Shown piece after piece: positions 18,938 to 26,228 of a DNA stretch of 64,000 nt. The translations under genes and the position numbers were made by a program. The notes below the pieces were generated by a model that did not search any database, had not been told where the DNA came from, and saw only the letters and a list, made by a program, of their open reading frames with translations. This DNA is from an uncultured Lachnospiraceae bacterium (GTDB lineage Bacteria > Bacillota > Clostridia > Lachnospirales > Lachnospiraceae), in NCBI GenBank assembly GCA_910588125.1, contig CAJUPI010000008.1, positions 1 through 64,000 of the forward strand, in the 5' to 3' direction. Position 1 is the stretch's first letter. Each line of letters begins with the position of its first letter.

Positions 18938-21417
18938 AATATCCCCTTTCTTCCCACATCCAGATCTTTATCAAACAGGCTCAGTTGGCGGCCGCCATCC
19001 CAGTCCTTTTGTCTCTGTTTCGTCTGCTCACGCAGGATGATATCCTCTGAAATCTGCCCGACAAACGGCGACAGTTCTCCGGACCCTGTCAGAATCAGCT
19101 CTTCCTTGGCCCGGGTCATCGCTACATAGAGAAGTCTTCTTTCCTCTTGTATATCCGTTTCCCCGCCCTTATATTCCAGAGGAATCGTTCCCGCCCGAAG
19201 GCCGCTGAGAAAAATCACAGGAAATTCCAGTCCCTTGGAGCCATGCATAGTCATCAGGGTCACGGCATCGGAAGTATAATGCTTCCCGCCCCAACGTTTT
19301 AAATCACTCTCTTTTCCAAAGGCCAGCGCTGTCAGCATCTCTTCCATGGTTTTATAAAACACTGCCATGGCCGTTAACTTTTCCATCGCCTGATTTTCCG
19401 AAAACCCCATATCCTTTCGCCAGGAATTCCATATGCTTTGCGGCTTTCCCCGCCGGCATAAGCTTTTGTATTTATCTGCCAGAACCGGATACGCACACTG
19501 GGAAAGATCTGCCTTTTCTACATGCCACAAGAGCTTAAGGCACAGAGCCTGTGACAGATAATCCTCCGGATTCATCAGGTTTCTAAAAAATCCGATGCTT
19601 CCCCGGACAATATCTTCATCCAAAAATTCCTCCCGGCCTGTCACCACATAAGGAATCCCTTCTTTTTTCAGACATGTCTCCAAAAGCTCTGACTGACGAT
19701 GCGTGCGATAAAGAACAGCAATTTCGCCAAAGCTTCTGGGTATCCGCTCGTTCAAAGAAGCATAACCCTCCTGGATATCAAGCATGTCGATCCCGCCAAT
19801 CTGTCGGTTGATTTCCTTGGCAATAAAAATTGCTTCGTTTTTTGCATCCCGGCTCTGTATCAGACGGACAGGAAACCCGGATGGCTTTACCGGCAGCAAA
19901 ACGCCTGGGACTTTTGGAGGGAATCCTTTATCTATTTCCGGAGTCTTTAGCCCACCATCATTTTTCAGTACTTCCATGGATGCTGTTAGGATCTCCGGAG
20001 AGGAACGATAATTTTTCTGCAAATATATGACTTCTGTCGGTTCCTCCTGGCAAAAACGATCAAAGCTTTTGTCATCAGCTCCCCGAAAGCCATAAATCGC
20101 CTGATCCGGATCCCCGATAATGAACAACTCTTTGCCGCCCTTGCTCCAGCTCTCGATCAGGCGGTATTGCAAAGGGCTGATATCCTGAAATTCATCGACC
20201 AGGAGATAGGGAAAGGGTAACGGCTTCTTCTCTGCCAGTTCTAAGGCCCGAATAAGAAGATCAGCAAAATCCAGGGCTGAGAGGGTTGACAGGCGATCCT
20301 GATACCGTTTTAAAGCCCTATCCAGCTCTGAACATTCGGGTGACTTCCCGACGCTATCCGGCTTCCCGGGAATTATCTCTTTGTTTTCTTGGAAAGCATT
20401 CCACTTTGCCTGCGCTTTTTCTGTCTTTTTCTGAGATATCTTTTGCCGCAGCGTTTTTACATTTTCTTTGATTCCCAGTTCTTTTGCCACGTCCCGTACA
20501 AGCTCTTGTATCATGCTTTCTTCTGCCAGTGTATAATGCTCCTGGGCGGCTTTTAACAATTCATTACAAATACTGTGGAAGGTTCCGATACGTACTTTTC
20601 TGGCAATATGCCTTTTGCCCAATTGATTTTCCAGGCGAATTCGCATTTCTTCCGCCGCTTTATTGGTAAAGGTAACTGCTGTTATTTGTCCCGGTTTTAC
20701 CCGGCGGTTTTGCAATAAATAGAGGATTCGGGAGACAAGCGTCTTCGTCTTGCCCGTTCCCGGTCCGGCAATCACAGCGATTCTAGGTGATGCAGAACAG
20801 ACAGCCAAAAGCTGCTCTTTATTTAAAGCAGCGGCAGTTTCCTTCAGTATTTTCCCATCGCTTGTCTCTTTCTCGTTGTTTTCCTTTAAAACCGCCAATA
20901 TATTCGATTCTTTATTGACCGGCGACGGAACCTTTTCTCCTCCCCAGCCAAACATACTCATCTGTCCTTCCATAGATTCCAGCTCTGATGGTTCAAACAG
21001 CTGAATTATGCCATATTCCCCATCAAAGCCCGGGAACCGCCGCACTTCACCCTGCCTCAGCCGCCTTATGCCCTCACCAATCTGATATCCAAACGATCGC
21101 TGAATTTCTTCTATGGATCGCTTTCGCAAAATAGAAAACTCTGTCCCCAGGCAAGCCAGCATTTCCCCATACTTGTGCTGGACCTTTACACTGGCAGCTG
21201 TACTGCCAATGGATGACGCGATCACCTCAGGAAGCGGCACCAGGCTTTCAAAAGCAGCAGCCCCCGAACGTGTATACCCCTCCTTTCGGTCAGCCAGCTG
21301 CTCGATTCGATGAGAAACTCCCAGAGTAAGCTTTTTTCCACAAACTGGGCACTTTCCTTGGTGTTTTTCCGCCTCATAAGGGCTTAAACATAAATGGCAT
21401 TTCCCGATGGCCGTCAT
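18934..21417 (-). CDS. UvrD/PcrA-type helicase with N-terminal EndoQ zinc-ribbon part (3' piece of a split EndoQ-UvrD gene)
   Basis: A superfamily 1 helicase of 827 residues from the chosen ATG. The N-terminus carries two CxxC pairs (C7/C10 and C23/C26) and CPVCGKKLTLGV, which match the C-terminal zinc region of endonuclease Q rather than any normal UvrD start. Helicase motifs follow: AGPGTGKT at 217-224, TFTNKAAEEM at 249-258, GTFHS at 278-282, VDEFQD, GDPDQAIYGFRG, KNYRSS, MHGSKGLEF and YVAMTRAKEE. The 5' end overlaps the EndoQ gene by 44 bp in another frame. An internal GAGGAGG lies 12 bases before the ATG, so it could be translated separately. Otherwise it is the downstream part of a gene broken by one base. 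Confidence 0.88.
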   Translation of the reverse strand: MTAIGKCHLCLSPYEAEKHQGKCPVCGKKLTLGVSHRIEQLADRKEGYTRSGAAAFESLVPLPEVIASSIGSTAASVKVQHKYGEMLACLGTEFSILRKRSIEEIQRSFGYQIGEGIRRLRQGEVRRFPGFDGEYGIIQLFEPSELESMEGQMSMFGWGGEKVPSPVNKESNILAVLKENNEKETSDGKILKETAAALNKEQLLAVCSASPRIAVIAGPGTGKTKTLVSRILYLLQNRRVKPGQITAVTFTNKAAEEMRIRLENQLGKRHIARKVRIGTFHSICNELLKAAQEHYTLAEESMIQELVRDVAKELGIKENVKTLRQKISQKKTEKAQAKWNAFQENKEIIPGKPDSVGKSPECSELDRALKRYQDRLSTLSALDFADLLIRALELAEKKPLPFPYLLVDEFQDISPLQYRLIESWSKGGKELFIIGDPDQAIYGFRGADDKSFDRFCQEEPTEVIYLQKNYRSSPEILTASMEVLKNDGGLKTPEIDKGFPPKVPGVLLPVKPSGFPVRLIQSRDAKNEAIFIAKEINRQIGGIDMLDIQEGYASLNERIPRSFGEIAVLYRTHRQSELLETCLKKEGIPYVVTGREEFLDEDIVRGSIGFFRNLMNPEDYLSQALCLKLLWHVEKADLSQCAYPVLADKYKSLCRRGKPQSIWNSWRKDMGFSENQAMEKLTAMAVFYKTMEEMLTALAFGKESDLKRWGGKHYTSDAVTLMTMHGSKGLEFPVIFLSGLRAGTIPLEYKGGETDIQEERRLLYVAMTRAKEELILTGSGELSPFVGQISEDIILREQTKQRQKDWDGGRQLSLFDKDLDVGRKGIL

Positions 21418-22216
21418 AGTGGTATTTTCCCTCCTCAGGAAAAAATTCAATCGTCCCCACAAGCCCCTGCCCCTTTTGAATTGCCCCATATAAGCCGTCA
21501 TAAGACAACGAAATGTCCAGAAGATTCGCCTCCCGCCCCAGCTTTGCCGGAGAATGGGCATCGGAATTGGAAATCAGCTGGAACCGATCCAGAGCTGACA
21601 ATCGCCAGTTCATCGGCGGATCTGAGGATAGTCCGGTTTCTATGGCATGAACATAAGGCGTCAAATCCCCAAAGCATTCCTCCGCCGTGTCAAATCCGGA
21701 AAAAGCTCCAAACATGGAAAAATGAGGCGTCCAGATATGAGCTGGCACAAAAATTGCATTCGGGCATACTTCTAACGTGATTTCCAACAAATCCCGGCTG
21801 TCCAATCCCAGAATGGGCCTTCCATCCGAATGGATATTTCCGATCATCTCCAATCTCTTAGAAAGCAATTCCGCCTCAAAAAGGCCAGGCAGCAAAATCA
21901 AATTATGGACTTTCCTCACTCGGCCGTTCTTTTTATAAATGGAACTGATTTCTCCGGAAACCACGAACCTGGGAGAAAAATCTTCCTCTCCGATTCTGTC
22001 CTTCCGTTGCAGCTCCTCTTTTAAGCGATATAATCCCGGTTCTGCCGGAACCAGTTTTTCTTGCAGTTCCTGCCGCCATGCCGGATGAGTAAAATCCCCT
22101 GTGCCCAGCAAGTGAATTCCCTTCCGTCTGGACCATAAATCCAGATATTCCGGCACACATTCTTTACTGGTAGCCCGGGAATACCGGGAATGAATATGTA
22201 AATCCGCAATGTACAT
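21374..22216 (-). CDS. Endonuclease Q-type PHP domain nuclease (5' piece of a split EndoQ-UvrD gene)
   Basis: EndoQ cuts DNA on the 5' side of deaminated bases and abasic sites. This 280-residue product has the PHP metal motifs DLHIHS at 5-10, GDFTHP at 40-45, GEISS near 88-92, PAHIWTP at 158-164 and SNSDAHS at 216-222, plus the family stretches SDGRPILGLDSR and ETGLSSDPP. After FFPEEGKYHYDGHR (to residue 271) the frame diverges from the family into nine unrelated residues and stops. Dropping one G within the GGG at 21403-21405 would join DGHR directly to KCHLCLSP of the helicase frame. The start at 22216 has AGGTGAG seven bases upstream and begins exactly at the PHP motif. Confidence 0.87.
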   Translation of the reverse strand: MYIADLHIHSRYSRATSKECVPEYLDLWSRRKGIHLLGTGDFTHPAWRQELQEKLVPAEPGLYRLKEELQRKDRIGEEDFSPRFVVSGEISSIYKKNGRVRKVHNLILLPGLFEAELLSKRLEMIGNIHSDGRPILGLDSRDLLEITLEVCPNAIFVPAHIWTPHFSMFGAFSGFDTAEECFGDLTPYVHAIETGLSSDPPMNWRLSALDRFQLISNSDAHSPAKLGREANLLDISLSYDGLYGAIQKGQGLVGTIEFFPEEGKYHYDGHREMPFMFKPL

Positions 22217-22283
22217 CTCTTGTCTCACCTTTCCTTGCCCACAGAGGGTAATCTTTATCAACCGTAATCTTTCTTTTGTTTTC

Positions 22284-22312
22284 AGTATATCAAAGACGGG
22301 GATTTTCATCAA
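22284..22312 (-). promoter_or_regulatory. Promoter of the EndoQ-UvrD-SIR2 operon
   Basis: TTGATG (22307-22312), 17 bp, TATACT (22284-22289) on the minus strand, about 70 bases upstream of the EndoQ start. It is divergent from the rpmB promoter. Confidence 0.6.
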
Positions 22313-22378
22313 GAGAAACGAGTCATCGGTAAATATTCCGCAAAACATCTCGTTTTTTGCCATTTTTGAAAATTTTGC

Positions 22379-22407
22379 TTGCCAAATCTACAATAATTTG
22401 TTATGAT
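22379..22407 (+). promoter_or_regulatory. Promoter of rpmB
   Basis: TTGCCA (22379-22384), 17 bp, TATGAT (22402-22407), about 65 bases upstream of the rpmB start. Confidence 0.6.
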
Positions 22408-22470
22408 ACCTATGTTGTGTTTCCGTATTAGAATCGGCAGCAAAAATCCTGTGGTTAAGGAGGTGCGATC

Positions 22471-22656
22471 ATGGCTAAATGTGCAATTTGCCAAAAGGCT
22501 GCTCACTTCGGCAATAACGTGAGCCATTCCCATAGAAGATCCAATGCGATCTGGAAAGCGAATGTGAAATCTGTCAAGGTTAAAGTCAACGGCGCTGCTA
22601 AAAAGATGTACGTATGTACTTCCTGTCTGCGTTCCGGCTTAGTTGAGAGAGCATAA
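22471..22656 (+). CDS. rpmB: 50S ribosomal protein L28 (zinc-binding form)
   Basis: A 61-residue ribosomal protein. Two CxxC pairs (C4/C7 and C49/C52) mark the zinc-ribbon (C+) paralogue. The core GNNVSHSHRRSN is the L28 signature. AAGGAGGTG lies just upstream of the ATG. In many Firmicutes rpmB sits divergent from yloU; here yloU is 14 kb away. Single-gene transcript, followed by a long palindromic element. Confidence 0.98.
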   Translation: MAKCAICQKAAHFGNNVSHSHRRSNAIWKANVKSVKVKVNGAAKKMYVCTSCLRSGLVERA

Positions 22657-22669
22657 TGAAAATGGATAA

Positions 22670-22770
22670 GGGTGTTGCAAAATAAACCGCTCATCATTTC
22701 TTTTATCTTATGTACGTGAATTCTCCGAACACAAGATAAAGAAACGACAGGCGGTTTATTTTGCAACCCC
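22670..22770. repeat. Long palindromic intergenic element, copy 1
   Basis: About 100 bp that can fold into one long hairpin. The outer arms GTTGCAAAATAAACCGC (22674-22690) and its exact complement (22751-22767) are perfect over 17 bp, and inner arms around TTTATCTT and AAGATAAAG continue the stem. The same arm and the internal GTGTTCGG-like core recur at 44257-44358, and a diverged form at 35436-35513. It lies between rpmB and a convergent operon end. No coding potential seen. Confidence 0.8.
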
Positions 22771-22800
22771 TTCATTTTTATGCAAAAAAGCTTATTCTTC

Positions 22801-22850
22801 AAAAATATCCGGCAAAATGCACCCGGGCCTTTGCCCGCATTTTGCCGGAT
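22801..22850 (-). terminator. Terminator ending the yicC-to-ytfJ operon
   Basis: A perfect 14-bp inverted repeat, ATCCGGCAAAATGC at 22807-22820 and its complement at 22837-22850, with a further CGGGC/GCCCG stem in the loop. On the minus strand it is followed by ATATTTTT (22801-22807). Strong Rho-independent terminator just past the 45-residue gene. Confidence 0.8.
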
Positions 22851-22867
22851 TCTTACATACTTTGTTA

Positions 22868-23005
22868 TTAACAACAAAACAAATGATACCCCAACACCAG
22901 ACATCCAATAATAAAAATCAAAGTCGAGAGGGTTTCCGGAATAAACAAGAGAAGCGTCATTCCGATCCCAAAACAAAACAGCATCAGTCCAAAGACCCGC
23001 TTCAT
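22868..23005 (-). CDS. Small membrane protein, 45 residues, function unknown
   Basis: A short reading frame with an ideal ribosome binding site (GGAGG, five bases, ATG). The product starts MKRVFGLMLFCFGIGMTL, is almost entirely hydrophobic with two predicted helices (about 4-22 and 27-40), and ends in a Cys pair (HLFCC). It is the last gene before the terminator of the ytfJ operon. I do not recognise a named family. Small membrane proteins of this form are common in Clostridia. A real gene is supported by the RBS, the uninterrupted frame filling the gap, and position. Confidence 0.7.
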   Translation of the reverse strand: MKRVFGLMLFCFGIGMTLLLFIPETLSTLIFIIGCLVLGYHLFCC

Positions 23006-23106
23006 AAAAACCTCCGGCCATATCCTTCTGCTGTCAGTATATGCATCCGCCTCTTATTCCATGCGTAAGTATCTTGTTTCTTCCGTTCTTCTGTCTGGAA
23101 ATCTGG

Positions 23107-23514
23107 CTATTCCGCATCTGAGCCGTTACCGGCAGCCATTTCTTCTGCCGCCTTCATAGCATCCGGAGAAATCTCCTTTTTCTTTCCGTCTGTAAACCTG
23201 CTGACAATATCCGGCACCATGTCCAAAACCTTGGTCACGGCATCCTGCTGTTTGACATTGACCAGACGTGTCACGCCGTTCTGAATCACCAGTACTGCAC
23301 TGGGACTCATTTTAGCGCTCAATCCACCGCCGCCGTTATTTTTTGCATGGTCGGAAAAAGATCCGGCAGCCATCCCACAAGTCACATCTACCAATGGCAG
23401 AATAATGGCATCATCAATCTTTACTGCCTCACCCACCACGGTCTTTGTCGTCACAAACTGATCCATCCCCCTAAACAGAGCTTCTACTGTCGAACTAAAA
23501 TGATTCTCTGACAT
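23107..23514 (-). CDS. ytfJ: GerW family sporulation protein (YtfJ)
   Basis: A 135-residue YtfJ/GerW protein. The family is linked to spores and affects germination in Bacillus. Visible signatures are the N-terminal EALFRGMDQF, the central VDVTCGMAAGSF and the Gly-rich GGGGLSAKMSP segment, then SAVLVI. GGAGGAAG lies upstream of the ATG. It is downstream of a DUF2953 gene, an order also known from Bacillus (ytfI-ytfJ), and probably belongs to the long yicC-cinA transcript. Confidence 0.93.
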   Translation of the reverse strand: MSENHFSSTVEALFRGMDQFVTTKTVVGEAVKIDDAIILPLVDVTCGMAAGSFSDHAKNNGGGGLSAKMSPSAVLVIQNGVTRLVNVKQQDAVTKVLDMVPDIVSRFTDGKKKEISPDAMKAAEEMAAGNGSDAE

Positions 23515-23558
23515 GATCTCTTCCTCCTTCTTGCTCTATCCTTTCTGAATATCCCTTC

Positions 23559-24548
23559 TTATGCTTTCATAAGCTTTTTGACCAAAGCTCTGAAATTCTT
23601 GTCAAACAACATTCGGACTGCCAGGGCAAGCACTGTCCCAATGCGGATTTTCCCCCGTACTCTTACCTCTCCTTCCATCACCGATTCCCCAAACACTGGT
23701 TTTATCTCCAGCCCTTTGGCATACAAAGCATAAAACGGGCTGATATATGTCAATATCTGTCCTGTCCTGGCCGGATCCTCAAATCCAAAACGCACCTGCC
23801 CGGATATCTTTCTCGGAAGTATATGTTTACAAAGCTGTTTCAATTGCTGTTTCAAGAGATAGTACGTACGCCGGTTAGCCGGATCATTGATAAAAGCAAC
23901 CAGGCGCTCTTTTTTCTCCTTTAATTCCAGCAAGCGCTTCCAGAGACGAAGCAATTTCTTTTTCAGTTTATCATAAATCCGCCGGAAAGAGAATCCCCTG
24001 ATTTTTTTTCCTTTCTTTTTTCCCTTTTTTTTATTTCGCCCGGAAATTTTTTTATGTTTCTTGCCCTCAGTGGCATCCGGCTCTTTTGCTTTATCCTCTG
24101 TTTCCGGCTCAGCAGCCCGCTCTTCTTTTGTTTCCGTGGCAGAAGATACGGGAATCTTTGCAGCGGATTCCCTCGCTGGCTGCTTCTGTTCTGGGAACCC
24201 ATCCACCGGATGCCTGTCTTCTTTGGCGGCGCGCTGTTCTTTTTCGTCTCCGGATGCTGCCTTCTCTGCCTTTCCAAAGCTTTTTTCCAGCCGAAACACC
24301 CGGATTCCCAGCACTCTTACCCACAATACCAGCTTCTCTTCATATTTGGCCCCCACTGAAAAACAATGGCAAAACCAATGGATCCCTGCCTGTCCTTTTG
24401 GCGAACCGTCAAAGCTTGCCTGCAAACAATACCGGATCGGAACAAGCAAAACCAGCATAAGCAGCACGAGCAGAAGTCCAACGATTCCCAAAAAAACCAG
24501 TCCGGCAATTTTCAATATTCCCAATACCGTCCATACGGCAGTCAGCAT
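23559..24548 (-). CDS. DUF2953 domain-containing membrane protein (YtfI-like)
   Basis: A 329-residue protein with one N-terminal hydrophobic segment (about residues 8-36), a long charged middle rich in Lys and Glu (about 95-190, including runs such as KKKGKKKGKK), and a conserved C-terminal DUF2953 region (about 240-320) with ISPFYALYAKGLEIKPVF. The family is found next to ytfJ in spore-formers and is of unknown function. Its start overlaps the end of the preceding gene by a few bases, indicating translational coupling. Confidence 0.85.
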   Translation of the reverse strand: MLTAVWTVLGILKIAGLVFLGIVGLLLVLLMLVLLVPIRYCLQASFDGSPKGQAGIHWFCHCFSVGAKYEEKLVLWVRVLGIRVFRLEKSFGKAEKAASGDEKEQRAAKEDRHPVDGFPEQKQPARESAAKIPVSSATETKEERAAEPETEDKAKEPDATEGKKHKKISGRNKKKGKKKGKKIRGFSFRRIYDKLKKKLLRLWKRLLELKEKKERLVAFINDPANRRTYYLLKQQLKQLCKHILPRKISGQVRFGFEDPARTGQILTYISPFYALYAKGLEIKPVFGESVMEGEVRVRGKIRIGTVLALAVRMLFDKNFRALVKKLMKA

Positions 24549-24925
24549 AGCCCACCCCTCATTGTGCTTTTTTTCGGATCTCTCGGTTCCGACAGCATTT
24601 CCGTCTCTGCTTCTCTGTCACGATTTATCAGATCAGCCAACCGAAATCCGCCCGTTTTTTGATACAAATCATCGACAATCTCTCTTGCCACCTCCAGAGC
24701 CTCCCAGTATGTAACTGCGACTCCCAAAAGCAAAATCTCCCGTTCCCGATATGGCGGTATATGCAACATTACGGACGGAATGATTTCAAGAATATTATTC
24801 CCGCTCTCCGGCGGCATAATCACGTAGATCTCCGGTTGCCACTTTTTCTCCCGCAGCCCTTTAAGAATCCCATAGCGTTGCTTTTTTGCTTTCTCTCCCA
24901 TATACAGGTGATCATACCAATTCAT
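24542..24925 (-). CDS. Conserved hypothetical protein, 127 residues
   Basis: A soluble protein beginning MNWYDHLYMGEKAKK, with no membrane segment or recognised motif. The middle has an IPSVMLHIPPY segment followed by a helical ALEVAREIVDDLY stretch. Homologous proteins are, from memory, a Lachnospiraceae-type family without a known function. It overlaps both neighbours (14 bp with the gene before, 7 bp with DUF2953), so all three are coupled. The ATG at 24925 is preferred because GGAG is ten bases upstream; an in-frame ATG two codons earlier is also possible. Confidence 0.7.
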   Translation of the reverse strand: MNWYDHLYMGEKAKKQRYGILKGLREKKWQPEIYVIMPPESGNNILEIIPSVMLHIPPYREREILLLGVAVTYWEALEVAREIVDDLYQKTGGFRLADLINRDREAETEMLSEPRDPKKSTMRGGLC

Positions 24926-26216
24926 AACCATCCATCTCCATCATCTGCTGCAGCAATTCCATACAGACCGCTCTTTCTGCCAAATCCGTACAGCAATCCA
25001 GACTGTTACGGATATAATTTTGCAGTTCATCCGGTGATTGGAAACGAACCGGCAGATAGGAAAGCGTTGTTGCCATGATCGCCCGGATTACCGGCTTCTG
25101 GCTGGAAGAAAACACAGTCTCCAGCTCGGCAAAAAACGTTGTGGTTACTTCTTCCAAATCTTCCCGGGTGACATGCCCCTGCCTTTTATTCTCTTCCAGA
25201 TCGGCAAAGGTACTTGTAGACATCAGCATATCCACCCGGAAAGCCAAGGGATCCGTCTCTTCTTCCTGACGAAAAGACAGTTGCTGGTACTTTTCAAAAT
25301 ACTCTTCCTGAACTCCCTCCAGCTCTGGCAAATGTGCAAAAAGTTGCTGAGAAATCTCCCGGCTTCCGTTTTCATACTGTCTCCAAAGCCCTTTCAAAAT
25401 AGCAAAGGCAGACGCTTCCTTTGCCGCATCTCTCATAGCCTCCGGGCCAGTCAGACACAAAAGATACAGATCATTTACCATTTCTTCCAGATTGTTGCAG
25501 TATTCTGTCAGATTTAACAGCAGCTCTCCCGCCTCTTTTACCTGAGCGTTTGTTTTCTCGTAGTCCTCTTTTGTCAAATCCCTGAAAGAAAGCTTTTTCA
25601 GGCAGGCGAGAATTTCCTCAAGCCTTCCATAACCGCTGCCGCATCGCTGGGAAAGCTCTATCAGGCTGCCGCATCTTAAAAGATACATCACTTCTTCCAG
25701 CCCCGCATAGTCCGAGCCAATGTAGGACGTCAAGGCATCATGAACCATACTGAAATATTTTTGTCTGGTAAAGCGGATAGGTAACTGCCGGAGAAGCTCA
25801 TGGATCCGCTGATTCTGAACCGTGGTATCTTCTGTCGAAGCCAGATAATGCATCACGTTTCCCACCAAAGTTTCTATTTCTATCTCCGGCTCCGATGAGC
25901 CGTTTACAAAACGCCTTTCTATCCGGTTCAATGCATATTCATAGATTTGGACAGCATCGGAATAGGCCACCACGGTCTCCATCTCCTGCCGGATTTCCCG
26001 GCGAAAATCGTCTATGTTTTCCAAAACCCTGGGATATTCCCCGTCCAGATACCATCCCAGCAATTCCATATAGCGCCGGTCGAACTCTTCCTGCCTGCCT
26101 GTCCCCTGCTCATACTCCAATGGCAGCTCACCAAAATACAAATACATATTCAGCGCCAGCCGGGCCATGGCATAGCCATAAACTACGGAGGCTTTCTTTT
26201 TCCAGTTGCGTACCAT
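24912..26216 (-). CDS. Conserved hypothetical helical protein, 434 residues
   Basis: A long, mostly alpha-helical soluble protein rich in Glu, Leu and Tyr. No signal peptide, membrane segment, nucleotide-binding motif or catalytic signature is visible. The N-terminus (KKKASVVYGYAMARLALNMYLYFGELPLEY) is the most distinctive stretch. It follows cinA by 12 bp and overlaps the next gene, so it is expressed with housekeeping and spore genes. I cannot assign a function. Confidence 0.75.
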   Translation of the reverse strand: MVRNWKKKASVVYGYAMARLALNMYLYFGELPLEYEQGTGRQEEFDRRYMELLGWYLDGEYPRVLENIDDFRREIRQEMETVVAYSDAVQIYEYALNRIERRFVNGSSEPEIEIETLVGNVMHYLASTEDTTVQNQRIHELLRQLPIRFTRQKYFSMVHDALTSYIGSDYAGLEEVMYLLRCGSLIELSQRCGSGYGRLEEILACLKKLSFRDLTKEDYEKTNAQVKEAGELLLNLTEYCNNLEEMVNDLYLLCLTGPEAMRDAAKEASAFAILKGLWRQYENGSREISQQLFAHLPELEGVQEEYFEKYQQLSFRQEEETDPLAFRVDMLMSTSTFADLEENKRQGHVTREDLEEVTTTFFAELETVFSSSQKPVIRAIMATTLSYLPVRFQSPDELQNYIRNSLDCCTDLAERAVCMELLQQMMEMDGYELV

Positions 26217-26228
26217 TTGTCTTCCTCC

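Noticed and set aside
21400..21417. Programmed frameshift of the release-factor-2 type between EndoQ and UvrD
   Set aside because: There is no stop codon at the shift point and the Shine-Dalgarno-like sequence is about 19 bases upstream rather than about 3. A simple one-base indel or separate initiation explains the data better.
24061..24714. Plus-strand open frame of 217 codons opposite DUF2953
   Set aside because: It is the mirror of a Lys/Glu-rich coding region, has Ser/Pro-rich low-complexity content, no ribosome binding site and no family resemblance.
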